DNA from: an uncultured Lachnospiraceae bacterium
GTDB lineage: Bacteria > Bacillota > Clostridia > Lachnospirales > Lachnospiraceae
Direction of reading: 5' to 3'
Assembly: GCA_900546325.1 (NCBI GenBank)
Contig: URCR01000004.1
Span: 1 to 64,000, forward strand
Length of the DNA stretch: 64,000 bases
The position numbers were made by a program, and so were the translations under genes. The notes beneath the pieces were generated by a model. That model was given only the letters and a program-made list of their open reading frames with translations. It did not search any database and was not told the origin of the DNA. Below are positions 1 to 7,905 of this stretch, piece by piece (the stretch's first letter is position 1; every line of letters begins with the position of its first letter).

Positions 1-31
1 TAGCGTTCATTCCGCCTTTAATTCTTGCCAT
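1..31 (-). CDS. rplT: 50S ribosomal protein L20, N-terminal fragment
   Basis: Only the first ten codons are inside the window, reading MARIKGGMNA, which is the conserved start of ribosomal protein L20. The ATG is preceded by an AGGAGG-type site (complement of 40-48). It follows rpmI by 32 bases in the usual infC-rpmI-rplT order, so it is the third gene of that operon. L20 binds 23S rRNA early in large-subunit assembly and in B. subtilis also represses this operon by binding the infC leader. The rest of the gene lies beyond base 1. Confidence 0.9.
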   Translation of the reverse strand, partial: MARIKGGMNA

Positions 32-63
32 GTCTTTCTAATCCTCCTTCAATTCTTCAAATC

Positions 64-261
64 TTATAAGTATGGTAAGATTTTCTTCATATTCTTAACA
101 TTAGTAGCATCTGCGATAGTTGCTTTTCTAAGATTTCTTTTTCTCTTTGTAGATTTCTTAGTTAAGATATGGCTCTTGTAAGCTTTATTTCTTTTTAATT
201 TTCCTGTACCTGTTTTTTTGAAACGTTTTGCTGCTGCTCTACTTGTTTTTATTTTTGGCAT
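64..261 (-). CDS. rpmI: 50S ribosomal protein L35
   Basis: A 65-residue, strongly basic protein with the L35 pattern: MPKIKTSRAAAKRFKKTGTG at the start and a Lys/Arg-rich middle. Its length is normal for the family. It is a structural protein of the large ribosomal subunit. It sits between infC (35 bases upstream) and rplT (32 bases downstream) on the minus strand and is certainly cotranscribed with them. A GGAGG-type site lies just before the ATG. Confidence 0.97.
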   Translation of the reverse strand: MPKIKTSRAAAKRFKKTGTGKLKRNKAYKSHILTKKSTKRKRNLRKATIADATNVKNMKKILPYL

Positions 262-296
262 GATGTGTTTCCTCCTTAAATGTAGATTATTTATTT

Positions 297-803
297 TTAA
301 CGTTTTTCAGTTAAAACCATGCTGATACTTCTGCCTTCGAGTTTCGTTGGCTTCTCTACGACTGCAATATCCTTTAACATATCTGCAAAATCGTCTAAAA
401 TATGCTTACTCGTCTGCATATGTGCCATCTCTCTTCCGCGAAAACGTAATGTCACTTTGACTTTATTTCCTTTTTGGATAAATTTCTTTGCGTTGTTTAC
501 TTTCGTATTCAAATCATTTGTATCAATGTTAGGTGATAAACGCACTTCTTTGACATCCACCGTTTTTTGTTTCTTCTTTGCTTCTTTTTCTTTTCTTGTC
601 AACTCATATTTGTATTTACCGTAGTCGATAATCTTACAAACCGGTGGCTTTGCTGTTGGAGCTATCTTCACCAAGTCAAGCTCTGCTTCTGCTGCTAATT
701 TCATAGCTTCTCTTGTTGACATGATTCCTAATTGTTCTCCATCTTCCCCGATCAGACGAATCTCCTTGTCTCTGATCTGCTCATTAATCATTAAATCGCT
801 AAT
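297..803 (-). CDS. infC: translation initiation factor IF-3 (AUU start)
   Basis: Translation initiation factor 3 binds the 30S subunit, prevents premature 50S joining and checks the start codon. The N-terminal half (INEQIRDKEIRLI) and the C-terminal half (KEVRLSPNI, RFRGREMAH) match the two IF-3 domains, joined by a Lys-rich linker. The first ATG is at 791, but its distance to the GGAGGTG ribosome binding site (811-817 complement) is 19 bases, too long. An in-frame ATT at 801-803 lies exactly 7 bases from it, giving a 168-residue protein that begins (M)SDLMINEQ. IF-3 genes of many bacteria use AUU, a codon IF-3 itself discriminates against, so the factor limits its own synthesis. I therefore chose the ATT. 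It is the first gene of infC-rpmI-rplT. Confidence 0.93.
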   Translation of the reverse strand: MSDLMINEQIRDKEIRLIGEDGEQLGIMSTREAMKLAAEAELDLVKIAPTAKPPVCKIIDYGKYKYELTRKEKEAKKKQKTVDVKEVRLSPNIDTNDLNTKVNNAKKFIQKGNKVKVTLRFRGREMAHMQTSKHILDDFADMLKDIAVVEKPTKLEGRSISMVLTEKR

Positions 804-995
804 AGTAGTGCACCTCCATAAACTAAATCTCTCATACTCTTTTCACGCAAAAAAAAGTGAATAGCTTCGACCATCCACACAATACAATCCTACAGCTTCC
901 GTATATTCCGGAAGTGATAGTTCTTATATTAACCGAAGTCACCCGATTGTGCTGCGGTGAGAGTGGATACTCTACTTTCTTTTTCGTTTTACACA
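804..995 (-). promoter_or_regulatory. infC-rpmI-rplT leader with attenuator
   Basis: About 190 bases of untranslated leader separate the promoter from the infC start. It contains a hairpin (857-864 paired with 871-878, loop of six) followed on the minus strand by eight T residues (849-856), which is an intrinsic terminator inside the leader. Upstream are a second hairpin (CTTCCG/CGGAAG) and a CACAAT element able to pair with ATTGTG at the base of the terminator. In B. subtilis ribosomal protein L20 controls this operon by leader attenuation; that this leader works the same way is inference. Confidence 0.7.
849..878 (-). terminator. intrinsic terminator inside the infC leader
   Basis: Eight-base-pair stem with two wobble pairs, six-base loop, and a run of eight T on the minus strand. 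It lies 46 bases upstream of the infC start and downstream of its promoter, so it must be conditional. Confidence 0.72.
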
Positions 996-1001
996 AGATG
1001 T

Positions 1002-1030
1002 ATCATACTACATTTCCTGCAGACTGTCAA
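1002..1030 (-). promoter_or_regulatory. sigma-A type promoter of infC operon
   Basis: TTGACA (complement of 1025-1030), 17-base spacer, TATGAT (complement of 1002-1007). Near-perfect vegetative promoter, directed toward infC. Confidence 0.85.
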
Positions 1031-1100
1031 CTATTTTTTGAAACTTACTAAATTTTTTTAAAATTTATTCAATTCCTTTCCCCGCCTGACATGCACATTC

Positions 1101-1153
1101 AAAAAAACGGAATCCCGCACGGCCAAACATCTGGCTGCACAGCATCCCGTTTT
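1101..1153 (-). terminator. terminator after the DegV gene
   Basis: AAAACGG (minus strand) pairs with CCGTTTT across an imperfectly paired inner stem, followed by further T residues. It lies just downstream of the DegV-family gene. Confidence 0.65.
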
Positions 1154-1168
1154 CTCTTATCTCTTTCT

Positions 1169-2038
1169 TTATCGCTTGTTTCCCATAAAACAGAGTGCCA
1201 CAACTCCGGTTCCTGTGTGAGAGCCGATAACTGTTCCGACATAATTGATCAGAATATTGTGAATCCCAAACCGCTCTTCCACCAGTTTTCCGACATACTC
1301 AGCATCTTCCTTACAGTCTCCATGGCTGATCATGATCAGATCGTTCTCTTCCTCGTATCCCTTGATCTGCTCTGCCATCGTATCCACAAGAATATTCAGT
1401 GACTTTTTACGTCCTCTGACTTTTCCGATCGGAACCAGCTTCCCGTTTTCATCCATGTGGATGAACGGCTTGATATTGATCATAGAACCGACCACTGCGG
1501 ATGTTTTGGAAAGTCTTCCGCCGCGGTACAGATGATTCAGATCCTCTACCGCAATATTGTGACAGATGTGAAGCTTATGTTCCTCCACCCACTCTGCCAC
1601 TTCCCGCAAAGTCTTTCCATCTTCTTTCATGCATCTTGCCTTATGATATAACAGTCCCTCTCCCACCGATGCGCAGAGGGAATCGATCACACATATCTCT
1701 GCATCTTCATACAGCTCACGCAGTTCTTCTGCCGCAATCCTTGCGCTGTTATAACTTCCGCTCAGACCGGAGGAAAAAGCGATGTGAAGAATGTCTTTTC
1801 CTTCTTTCAATATCCTCTCAAACAATTCCCTCACCTGTTCCGGGTTTGCCTGGGAAGTTGTCGGCATGGCCCCGTTTCTCATTTTCTCATAAAAGACAGC
1901 CGGTTCCAGGCCGTTCAAATCTTCATAAGTTGTCCCGTCAATCTCGTAGGACAGAGAAACTGCCTGCACTTGATGTTCTCTTAAATATTCTTTCGGAAGA
2001 TCAACCGTACTATCCGTCGTTATCACATATTCTCTCAT
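1169..2038 (-). CDS. DegV family fatty-acid-binding protein
   Basis: A 289-residue protein with the DegV fold signature: TTDSTVDLP at residues 7-15, AMPTTSQANP near 57-66 and FSSGLSGSYNSA at about 88-99. DegV proteins bind a single long-chain fatty acid; in Gram-positives the FakB members present it to the kinase FakA for phospholipid synthesis. Whether this copy is a FakB cannot be told from the sequence, because many Firmicutes carry several paralogues with unknown ligands. Full length, its own terminator follows, and MATE gene upstream is only 14 bases from its start codon, so the two are probably cotranscribed. Confidence 0.9.
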   Translation of the reverse strand: MREYVITTDSTVDLPKEYLREHQVQAVSLSYEIDGTTYEDLNGLEPAVFYEKMRNGAMPTTSQANPEQVRELFERILKEGKDILHIAFSSGLSGSYNSARIAAEELRELYEDAEICVIDSLCASVGEGLLYHKARCMKEDGKTLREVAEWVEEHKLHICHNIAVEDLNHLYRGGRLSKTSAVVGSMINIKPFIHMDENGKLVPIGKVRGRKKSLNILVDTMAEQIKGYEEENDLIMISHGDCKEDAEYVGKLVEERFGIHNILINYVGTVIGSHTGTGVVALCFMGNKR

Positions 2039-2052
2039 AGATGGGCCTCCTG

Positions 2053-3435
2053 TTATCTGCTTTTCCCCATCATATCACTATTTCCGCAATTACGCAAAAA
2101 CTTTCTTGTGATTGTCAAAAATAAAATGCTCGTCACGAGAACCGAAATAATATCCGCGATCGGTTCCGCATAGTAAATTCCGGACACTCCGAAATATTTC
2201 GGGAGGATGATCGCCAGCGGCACAAGCAGGATCACCTTTCTCAAAAGTGCTGCAAACAGTGATAATTTTGCCTGTCCAAGTGCGATAAACGTACACTGAC
2301 ATGCCATCTGGATTCCAAAAATTGTGATTCCGAAGAAATAGATCGGCATTACACTCGCCGTCAGATCCACAAGTTCCTTTTTGTCCGTAAACATTCTTGC
2401 AAAAATTTCCGGTCCGACGATGGCCGAAACCCCAAGTGTCAGAGAAGCTGCCAGACAGATGACAAGCATCCGCTTGAATGCACCCATTACCCTGTCTTTC
2501 TTTCCTGCTCCGAAATTATAACTGATGATCGGCTGCACTCCCTGTGAGACACCTTGGATCGGGACAACGATCAACTGCATCACACTCATCAAAATGGACA
2601 TCGTACCAACGTACAGATCCCCGCCGTATTTCTGAAGCCCGTTGTTCAGCACGACTGTCACAAGACTCTCTGTGCTCTGCATAATAAACGGAGAGACACC
2701 GATTGCCGCAATGGACAGTACAATCTTTTTGTTCAGTCTTAAATATTTCTTACGAATACGGATAATACTTTTCTTTGATACAAGGAATCTTACAACCCAC
2801 GCTGCGCTGACTGCCTGCGAAATAATCGTCGCAAGTGCCGCCCCTTTCACTCCCATACCAAACAGGAAAATAAAAATCGGATCCAGCACAATATTAATAA
2901 TCGCCCCGATCAGAACCGACAGCATTGCAATCCTTGCATTTCCCTGACCACTGATAAATGTATTCAGACCGATCGCGAGCTGTACGAACACCGTACCAAC
3001 CAGATAAATCGTAATGTAGTCCTGCGCATACGAAATACTCTGGTCACTTGCCCCAAACGCATATAAGATCGGTGTCTTAAAAATCATAAAAAATGTAGTC
3101 AGAACAATTGAAAACAACAATAGAAGGCTTGTACAGTTTCCAAGTATCTTCTCCGCTCCCTCATAGTCCTTCTTTCCCAAATAGATGGAAGCAATCGGTG
3201 CCCCTCCCATCCCGGCAAACGCACTGAACGCAGAAATAATGGTAATGATCGGGAATGTGACTCCCACCCCGGTAAGCGCCATATCTCCATATCCCGCTAT
3301 ATGTCCGATGTAAATTCTGTCTACGATGTTATAGAGGACATTGATCAGCTGCGCTGCTACCGCCGGAAGCGCCATACTTACAATGAGTTTCCCAAGCTTC
3401 TCGGTCCCCAGTTTTTCATCTTTGCTTTGTTCCAT
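2053..3435 (-). CDS. MATE family efflux transporter
   Basis: A 460-residue polytopic membrane protein with two MatE repeats; LPAVAAQLINVLYNIVDRIY at the N-terminus is typical of the NorM/DinF-like Firmicute group. MATE pumps export cationic drugs and metabolites using a sodium or proton gradient. An in-frame ATG 20 codons upstream (3495) is possible, but the ATG at 3435 has an AGGAAG site 8 bases upstream and fits the family start, so I use it. The substrate cannot be predicted. It is preceded by a promoter and a strong leader hairpin (separate entries) and followed closely by the DegV gene. Confidence 0.92.
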   Translation of the reverse strand: MEQSKDEKLGTEKLGKLIVSMALPAVAAQLINVLYNIVDRIYIGHIAGYGDMALTGVGVTFPIITIISAFSAFAGMGGAPIASIYLGKKDYEGAEKILGNCTSLLLLFSIVLTTFFMIFKTPILYAFGASDQSISYAQDYITIYLVGTVFVQLAIGLNTFISGQGNARIAMLSVLIGAIINIVLDPIFIFLFGMGVKGAALATIISQAVSAAWVVRFLVSKKSIIRIRKKYLRLNKKIVLSIAAIGVSPFIMQSTESLVTVVLNNGLQKYGGDLYVGTMSILMSVMQLIVVPIQGVSQGVQPIISYNFGAGKKDRVMGAFKRMLVICLAASLTLGVSAIVGPEIFARMFTDKKELVDLTASVMPIYFFGITIFGIQMACQCTFIALGQAKLSLFAALLRKVILLVPLAIILPKYFGVSGIYYAEPIADIISVLVTSILFLTITRKFLRNCGNSDMMGKSR

Positions 3436-3501
3436 TCCAACTTCTTCCTTTCTCTTTTTTCCCCTGATAGTTCTTCTATCAAAATTTTTAAACAAATAAA
3501 T

Positions 3502-3533
3502 ACTGATATCTCTGCCGCTTCAGAAATATCAGT
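3502..3533 (-). promoter_or_regulatory. 13-bp stem-loop in the MATE leader
   Basis: ACTGATAT...ATATCAGT closes a stem of 13 pairs (one wobble) with a six-base loop, located between the promoter and the MATE start. On the minus strand it is followed by a T-rich stretch (ATTTATTTGTTT). A second small hairpin (GATAG-AAGAA-CTATC) follows next to the ribosome binding site. It could be an attenuator or a repressor operator. Confidence 0.65.
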
Positions 3534-3553
3534 CCTATCTGTCACTGTATTTT

Positions 3554-3582
3554 ATTATAGCAATCTTTTCCATGCGATTCAA
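3554..3582 (-). promoter_or_regulatory. promoter of the MATE gene
   Basis: TTGAAT (complement of 3577-3582), 17 bases, TATAAT (complement of 3554-3559). Confidence 0.75.
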
Positions 3583-3689
3583 TTCTTTCGCTGTATTTTA
3601 TTTACTTTTCATACTTCTTCCCCGCTTTCGCCGCTCGGCCTCCACTGATTTGCAATATTTTACCTGCACTGATTTTTCTTTCCTCACTG

Positions 3690-5054
3690 TCAATTTTTAC
3701 TGATTCTCAGATAACTTCTCCCTGACAGTGTCTTATTGAGTCCGATTGAGGCAATCACTATCATACAACCTGCAAGAAATCCGATCCAGTTAAACACTGC
3801 TGTCAGAACAAGAAGTAACAGCCTCATGAATTTCAGTGCATATCCAAGTTCAAAATTTGGCTGGGTATAGTTTGCAACCGCAACAAATGCCATGTACAGC
3901 ATCACTTCGGAATTGAACCACCCGGAGCGCACCGAAAATTCCCCCATGACAATACCCGCGATCACACTGAGCGGTGTACTCAGCATACTTGGCGTGTTCA
4001 TCGCTGCCAGCCGAAGTCCGTCAATGGCAAGTTCCAGGATGAGCAGCTGAAAAATCAGTGGAATGTTTACCGTATCTTTGATCGCGACAAATGCAAATAC
4101 TTCCGGGAGCCACTCGAGATTCTGCATAAACAGCAGAAACAGCGGCGTGACAAACACCGTAGCGATCGTGATGAGCGCCCGCGACACTTTCAGATAGACA
4201 TTTGTGATCGTTGGAAAATAGTAATCATTCGCCTCTTCGATCATATCTAAGATCGACGTAGGCAATATCATCGCGGATGGCGAGTTGTCAACAAGAATCA
4301 CAACTTTTCCTTCCAACAGACAGGATGCCGCTGTATCCGGACGCTCTGTGAACTTAAACTTCGGAAAAGGATTGAACCATTTTCGTTTAAACAGTTCTTC
4401 CGCAAGTGTCTGCTGTGTCATCCGCAGGGCATCCACATGAATTTTTTCCAGCCTGCTGTTCAGATTTTTCAGTAGTTCCTGATCTACCCGGTCATCCATA
4501 TAGCAGATCGCCACATCTGTCCGAGAGCTCTCCCCCACTTCTGTCATCTTCATGACCAGATGCGGATCTCTGATTCTCCTTCGCATCAGCGCTGTATTAA
4601 AGACGATCGTCTCCACAAACCCGTCCCTTGGACCTCGCAGCGATTTGTCGTTGTACGGCTCATCAACTCCCCTGGCCGGATAAGTGCGGCAGTCGATCAC
4701 AATGCATGCCTCATAGCCATCCACAAAAAGACAAGTTGTCCCCGACAACAGATTTTTGATGATCCCGTCAAATTCCGAAAGCGTATCCACCTCCACGTAA
4801 GGTACGATCAGCCTCGAGAACTCCGTGGCGCTGTCCGGCATTTTCTCCTCTGTCACCGAAAAGAACGAAGTCATGATCTTGAGCATCGTATCATCCTTTG
4901 TAAACCCATCGATAAAGAAAAAGCTGCTCTTTTTCCCTCCGATCACAATATCCCTCTGCACAAGGTCAAAGCTCTCTTTTACCGGCAGAACTTCATTCAT
5001 ATAGGCAACATTCTCCTCAAGTGTCCCCATAATTTTTTTCTTATTCTCTTCCAT
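3690..5054 (-). CDS. GerA-family spore germination protein (SpoVAF-like)
   Basis: A 454-residue protein with the GerA architecture: a hydrophilic N-terminal half (to about residue 285) followed by five or so membrane segments. The segment GPRDGFVETIVFNTALMRRR and the downstream KLLEKIHVDAL-like region are typical of the A subunit of nutrient germinant receptors and of SpoVAF. These proteins sit in the inner spore membrane. No B or C receptor subunit and no spoVA gene is adjacent, so this is an orphan A-type subunit; SpoVAF is the closer match by feel, but this is not certain. AGGAGG lies 8 bases before the ATG. Confidence 0.82.
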   Translation of the reverse strand: MEENKKKIMGTLEENVAYMNEVLPVKESFDLVQRDIVIGGKKSSFFFIDGFTKDDTMLKIMTSFFSVTEEKMPDSATEFSRLIVPYVEVDTLSEFDGIIKNLLSGTTCLFVDGYEACIVIDCRTYPARGVDEPYNDKSLRGPRDGFVETIVFNTALMRRRIRDPHLVMKMTEVGESSRTDVAICYMDDRVDQELLKNLNSRLEKIHVDALRMTQQTLAEELFKRKWFNPFPKFKFTERPDTAASCLLEGKVVILVDNSPSAMILPTSILDMIEEANDYYFPTITNVYLKVSRALITIATVFVTPLFLLFMQNLEWLPEVFAFVAIKDTVNIPLIFQLLILELAIDGLRLAAMNTPSMLSTPLSVIAGIVMGEFSVRSGWFNSEVMLYMAFVAVANYTQPNFELGYALKFMRLLLLVLTAVFNWIGFLAGCMIVIASIGLNKTLSGRSYLRISKN

Positions 5055-5131
5055 GCAATCTTCCTCCTGCTTCTACCTGATTAGGATTGCCGGATTTTCT
5101 CCAAAATATTCCACCGGATTTTCTTGATGTC

Positions 5132-5163
5132 AAAAAGGATGGACGTTCTCTTTCGTCCACCCT
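5132..5163 (-). terminator. terminator after first NlpC/P60 gene
   Basis: Ten-pair stem (AGGGTGGACG/CGTCCATCCT, one wobble) with an eight-base loop and TTTTT on the minus strand, 8 bases after the stop codon of the hydrolase. Confidence 0.85.
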
Positions 5164-5171
5164 TCTCTTTG

Positions 5172-6293
5172 TTACCAGCAGCGTACAAATGTATGTGCTG
5201 CCCAGTCTACTGTTGAAATTTTTACTACATCTCCTTCTTCCGGTGCATGAATCATCTGGCCATTTCCAATATAGATACCCACATGCCATCCATAGTATAC
5301 AATATCTCCCGGAAGTGCCTCTGAAGCAGATACTTCGATTCCTGCAGCTCCCTGATCCCATGAAACACGCGGAATGGAGATTCCCGCTGCCGCGTAGGCT
5401 GCCTGTACCATACCGGAACAGTCAAAACCTGCCGTTGTTGTTCCTCCCCATACATATGGGATTCCAAGGAAACTGTATGCCGCGCTCACAATCTGCTGTG
5501 CCGCACTCTGATCTCCCTCTGGTGTCTCCGGTTCTGACGGTGTCTGTGGCTCACTTGGTGTCTCCGGCTCTGACGGTGTCTGTGGCTCGCTTGGTGTCTC
5601 CGGTTCTGCCGGCACCTCCTCCTGAACACTTTCATCCGGTTGTACAGGTGTTGTCTCTTCTTTGGCAGTATTGTCTGTTTTCTCTGCTTTGCCTTCTGTC
5701 TGACGTTTCTCGGCTACCGCCTGGGCAGCTGCAAGCACCTGCTGTTCCTCCGCCTGCTTTGTCTGGATTGTCGTTGTCAGTGTATCTTTTTTCGCATTCA
5801 ATTCCGTATTCATCTTTTCCAGAGAAGCCTTATCACTTTCCAGAGTAGATTTTAATGTCTCGATCTCTTTTTTCGTGTCGATATATTCCTGAAGTTTATC
5901 TCTGTCGTAAGTGTAAACTGCCTGTACATACTCCGCCTTGTTCAGCGCATCTCCCGCCGATTCCGCATTGATAAACTTCTCAAGCTCTGTATCTCCTGCT
6001 TCATACATATATTTAATGCGAAGCTTCATATCTTCATACTGTTTTGCAGATTTTTCTTCTGCTTGCTGTAATTCCTCGGAAGCTTTCTGGATTTCTGTTC
6101 CTTTGGCGATCAGTTTCGTCTCAAGATCTGCCATCTTTGTCATAACCTGCTCCAATTCACTTTGAAGATCTGCCACAGAATTTTCTTTTGTCTGTTTTTC
6201 GCTTTCCTTCGCCGGGGCGGCAAATACGGGTGTCACTGCCATGGAACCTGCTAAAGTCACTGCCACAACTGTCTTTCCAATTCTCTTTCTCAT
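5172..6293 (-). CDS. secreted NlpC/P60 peptidoglycan hydrolase
   Basis: A 373-residue exported wall hydrolase. A signal peptide (about residues 1-25, cleavage after VFA) is followed by a long coiled coil (about 35-190) like the PcsB/CwlO group, a Pro-rich linker of repeated SEPxTP units (DNA repeat near 5515-5610) and a C-terminal NlpC/P60 cysteine peptidase from about residue 263. The catalytic set is Cys292 (FDCSG), His337 (WHVGIYIG) and His349. Such enzymes cut stem peptides, usually at D-Glu/meso-DAP bonds, during growth and division. The ATG at 6293 is chosen over an upstream GTG because it has GAAAGGAA before it and opens directly with the signal peptide. It is a paralogue of the next gene upstream. 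Confidence 0.92.
   Translation of the reverse strand: MRKRIGKTVVAVTLAGSMAVTPVFAAPAKESEKQTKENSVADLQSELEQVMTKMADLETKLIAKGTEIQKASEELQQAEEKSAKQYEDMKLRIKYMYEAGDTELEKFINAESAGDALNKAEYVQAVYTYDRDKLQEYIDTKKEIETLKSTLESDKASLEKMNTELNAKKDTLTTTIQTKQAEEQQVLAAAQAVAEKRQTEGKAEKTDNTAKEETTPVQPDESVQEEVPAEPETPSEPQTPSEPETPSEPQTPSEPETPEGDQSAAQQIVSAAYSFLGIPYVWGGTTTAGFDCSGMVQAAYAAAGISIPRVSWDQGAAGIEVSASEALPGDIVYYGWHVGIYIGNGQMIHAPEEGDVVKISTVDWAAHTFVRCW
5515..5610 (-). repeat. in-frame tandem repeat coding for SEPxTP linker
   Basis: Roughly 18-base units of the GGTGTCTCCGGTTCTGACGG type repeat five to six times. They encode alternating SEPQTP and SEPETP hexapeptides in the linker between the coiled coil and the NlpC/P60 domain. 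Such repeats expand and shrink easily and probably serve as a flexible wall-spanning spacer. Confidence 0.85.
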
Positions 6294-6333
6294 ACGTTTT
6301 CCTTTCTCTTTTGAATGATTTCCTGTTAAACGC

Positions 6334-6364
6334 AAGAGAGGGTTGAACTCATCAACCCTCTCTT
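6334..6364 (-). promoter_or_regulatory. 13-bp perfect stem-loop between the two hydrolase genes
   Basis: AAGAGAGGGTTGA pairs without mismatch to TCAACCCTCTCTT over a five-base loop. It lies downstream of the second hydrolase and 41 bases upstream of the first one's start. The following bases on the minus strand (GCGTTTAAC) make only a weak T tract. It may terminate the upstream gene or stabilise the downstream mRNA. A further hairpin-forming stretch lies at 6385-6410. Confidence 0.6.
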
Positions 6365-6452
6365 CTTCAACTATCAAGTAACACACGGTGCTCCCGCAAG
6401 CAAGCGGCACACCCTATAAAAACTCTCTAATTACTTTCACTATTCTCTCTGA

Positions 6453-7673
6453 TTACCAGCAGCGTCTAAACCATGGAGACCCGTATACAGAAGATACTTT
6501 TACAACATCTCCCGGCTCCGGTGCATGAATCATCTGCCCGCCGCCAATATAAATTCCTACATGATAACCATAACATACAATATCACCCGGAAGTGCTTCT
6601 GCCATACTTCCTACCGCCTGTCCGGATGCTCCCTGTGCCTCACTCACACGCGGAAGACTGATTCCAACTGCCGCATGAGCTGCCTGCACCAGACCGGAGC
6701 AGTCAAATCCTGCTGTTGTTGTTCCTCCCCATACATATGGGATTCCGAGATATCCGTAAGCAACATTTACGATTGCCTGTCCTACACTTGTGTCCCCTAC
6801 TGAAGGAGTCGTCGGCTCTTGTGGCTGTTCTGGCTGCTGTGGTGTCTCCGGTGTACTTGGAGTCTGATCCGTACCACCTTGGTCTGTTCCTCCTGTCGTA
6901 TCCCCGGATCCATCCTGCGGCGGTGTCACACTCGTATTTCCATCATTGTTCTGTCCGGAACCACCCGTATTTTCTGACTGACCACCTGCATTGCCGTTGT
7001 TCTGACCACCTGTGATTTCATCTACCGATGCCTGAAGTTCTGCCTCTCTCTGAGCTGCCGCCTCCGCTGCTGCCTGAACTGCTGCCTGCAGCTGCACATC
7101 AAAATCTGCAACATTTGCTCTATGTGTCTCGATTGTAGCATTCAGATTCTGCTTCTCTGCTTCATAATCGTCCTGCATCTTCTCCATATTTGCCATCTCT
7201 GTCTCCAGAGTCGCTTTCAGATCTGCGATCTGCTGCTTTGTATCGACATATTCCTGAAGCATTTTTCTGTCATAAGAATGAACGCTCTGCACAAAATCTG
7301 CCTGATTCAGAAGCTCTGAAATGCTGTCTGCTGTCAAAAGTTTCTCAACAAATGTCGCATCGCCTTCTTCATACATGTATTTGATACGAAGCTTCATATC
7401 TTCATACTGCTTTTCTTCTTTCTTCTGTGCATTTTCCAAATCAGTCGTCGCCTGAGTCACTTCTGTACCTTTTTCAATCAGATCCGCTTCCAGATCACTC
7501 ATCTTTGTAAGAAGTTCTGTCAGTTCTGCCTGAAGAGAACTTACTTTACTCTCCTCTTCCGCTTTCTTCTGCTCTAATTCATTGACTGTCGGTGCAGCAA
7601 AAACTGGTGTCACTGTTAAAGCCGCTGCCATTAACGAAGCAATCACTAATTTTCCAAATTTTTTCTTATACAT
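6453..7673 (-). CDS. secreted NlpC/P60 peptidoglycan hydrolase (paralogue)
   Basis: A 406-residue protein with the same plan as the gene that follows it: signal peptide (about 1-26), coiled coil (about 30-205), low-complexity linker rich in Gly, Asn, Thr and Pro, then NlpC/P60 from about residue 296 with Cys325, His371 and His383. The catalytic domains of the two proteins are nearly superimposable, while linkers differ (here GGQNN/GGSGQNN-type followed by PEQPQEP), so this is a tandem duplication with diverged spacers. AGGATAGG lies before the ATG and a good promoter lies at 7738-7766. Confidence 0.92.
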   Translation of the reverse strand: MYKKKFGKLVIASLMAAALTVTPVFAAPTVNELEQKKAEEESKVSSLQAELTELLTKMSDLEADLIEKGTEVTQATTDLENAQKKEEKQYEDMKLRIKYMYEEGDATFVEKLLTADSISELLNQADFVQSVHSYDRKMLQEYVDTKQQIADLKATLETEMANMEKMQDDYEAEKQNLNATIETHRANVADFDVQLQAAVQAAAEAAAQREAELQASVDEITGGQNNGNAGGQSENTGGSGQNNDGNTSVTPPQDGSGDTTGGTDQGGTDQTPSTPETPQQPEQPQEPTTPSVGDTSVGQAIVNVAYGYLGIPYVWGGTTTAGFDCSGLVQAAHAAVGISLPRVSEAQGASGQAVGSMAEALPGDIVCYGYHVGIYIGGGQMIHAPEPGDVVKVSSVYGSPWFRRCW

Positions 7674-7737
7674 AAAATACCTATCCTGACTTTCTGAATT
7701 TGTTAGTTTAGATCAAATATCTACTCTCATATGGGGT

Positions 7738-7766
7738 ATTATATCTTCTTTTCATTTAAAATGCAA
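7738..7766 (-). promoter_or_regulatory. promoter of the second NlpC/P60 gene
   Basis: TTGCAT (complement of 7761-7766), 17 bases, TATAAT (complement of 7738-7743), directed toward the hydrolase. Confidence 0.75.
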
Positions 7767-7850
7767 TAACTTTTAACATTTTTGTAATATTTTTCCAGCT
7801 CATTTGGAATCTCTTCCTATTATAATTAACTCTGAAATCAACAAAACTTC

Positions 7851-7879
7851 TTTACATTTTTTCTCTGACAAGTTATACT
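7851..7879 (+). promoter_or_regulatory. promoter of glyoxalase gene
   Basis: TTTACA (7851-7856), 17 bases, TATACT (7874-7879), 26 bases before the start codon. Confidence 0.65.
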
Positions 7880-7905
7880 CAAAGAAAAATTTCAGGAGGC
7901 ATACT

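Noticed and set aside
5515..5610. CRISPR-like repeats
   Set aside because: The repeats have no spacers and are in frame inside the NlpC/P60 linker, coding for SEPxTP.
6294..6452. c-di-AMP (ydaO) riboswitch before the NlpC/P60 gene
   Set aside because: The gene class fits, but the conserved sequence blocks of that riboswitch are missing and the region is too short.
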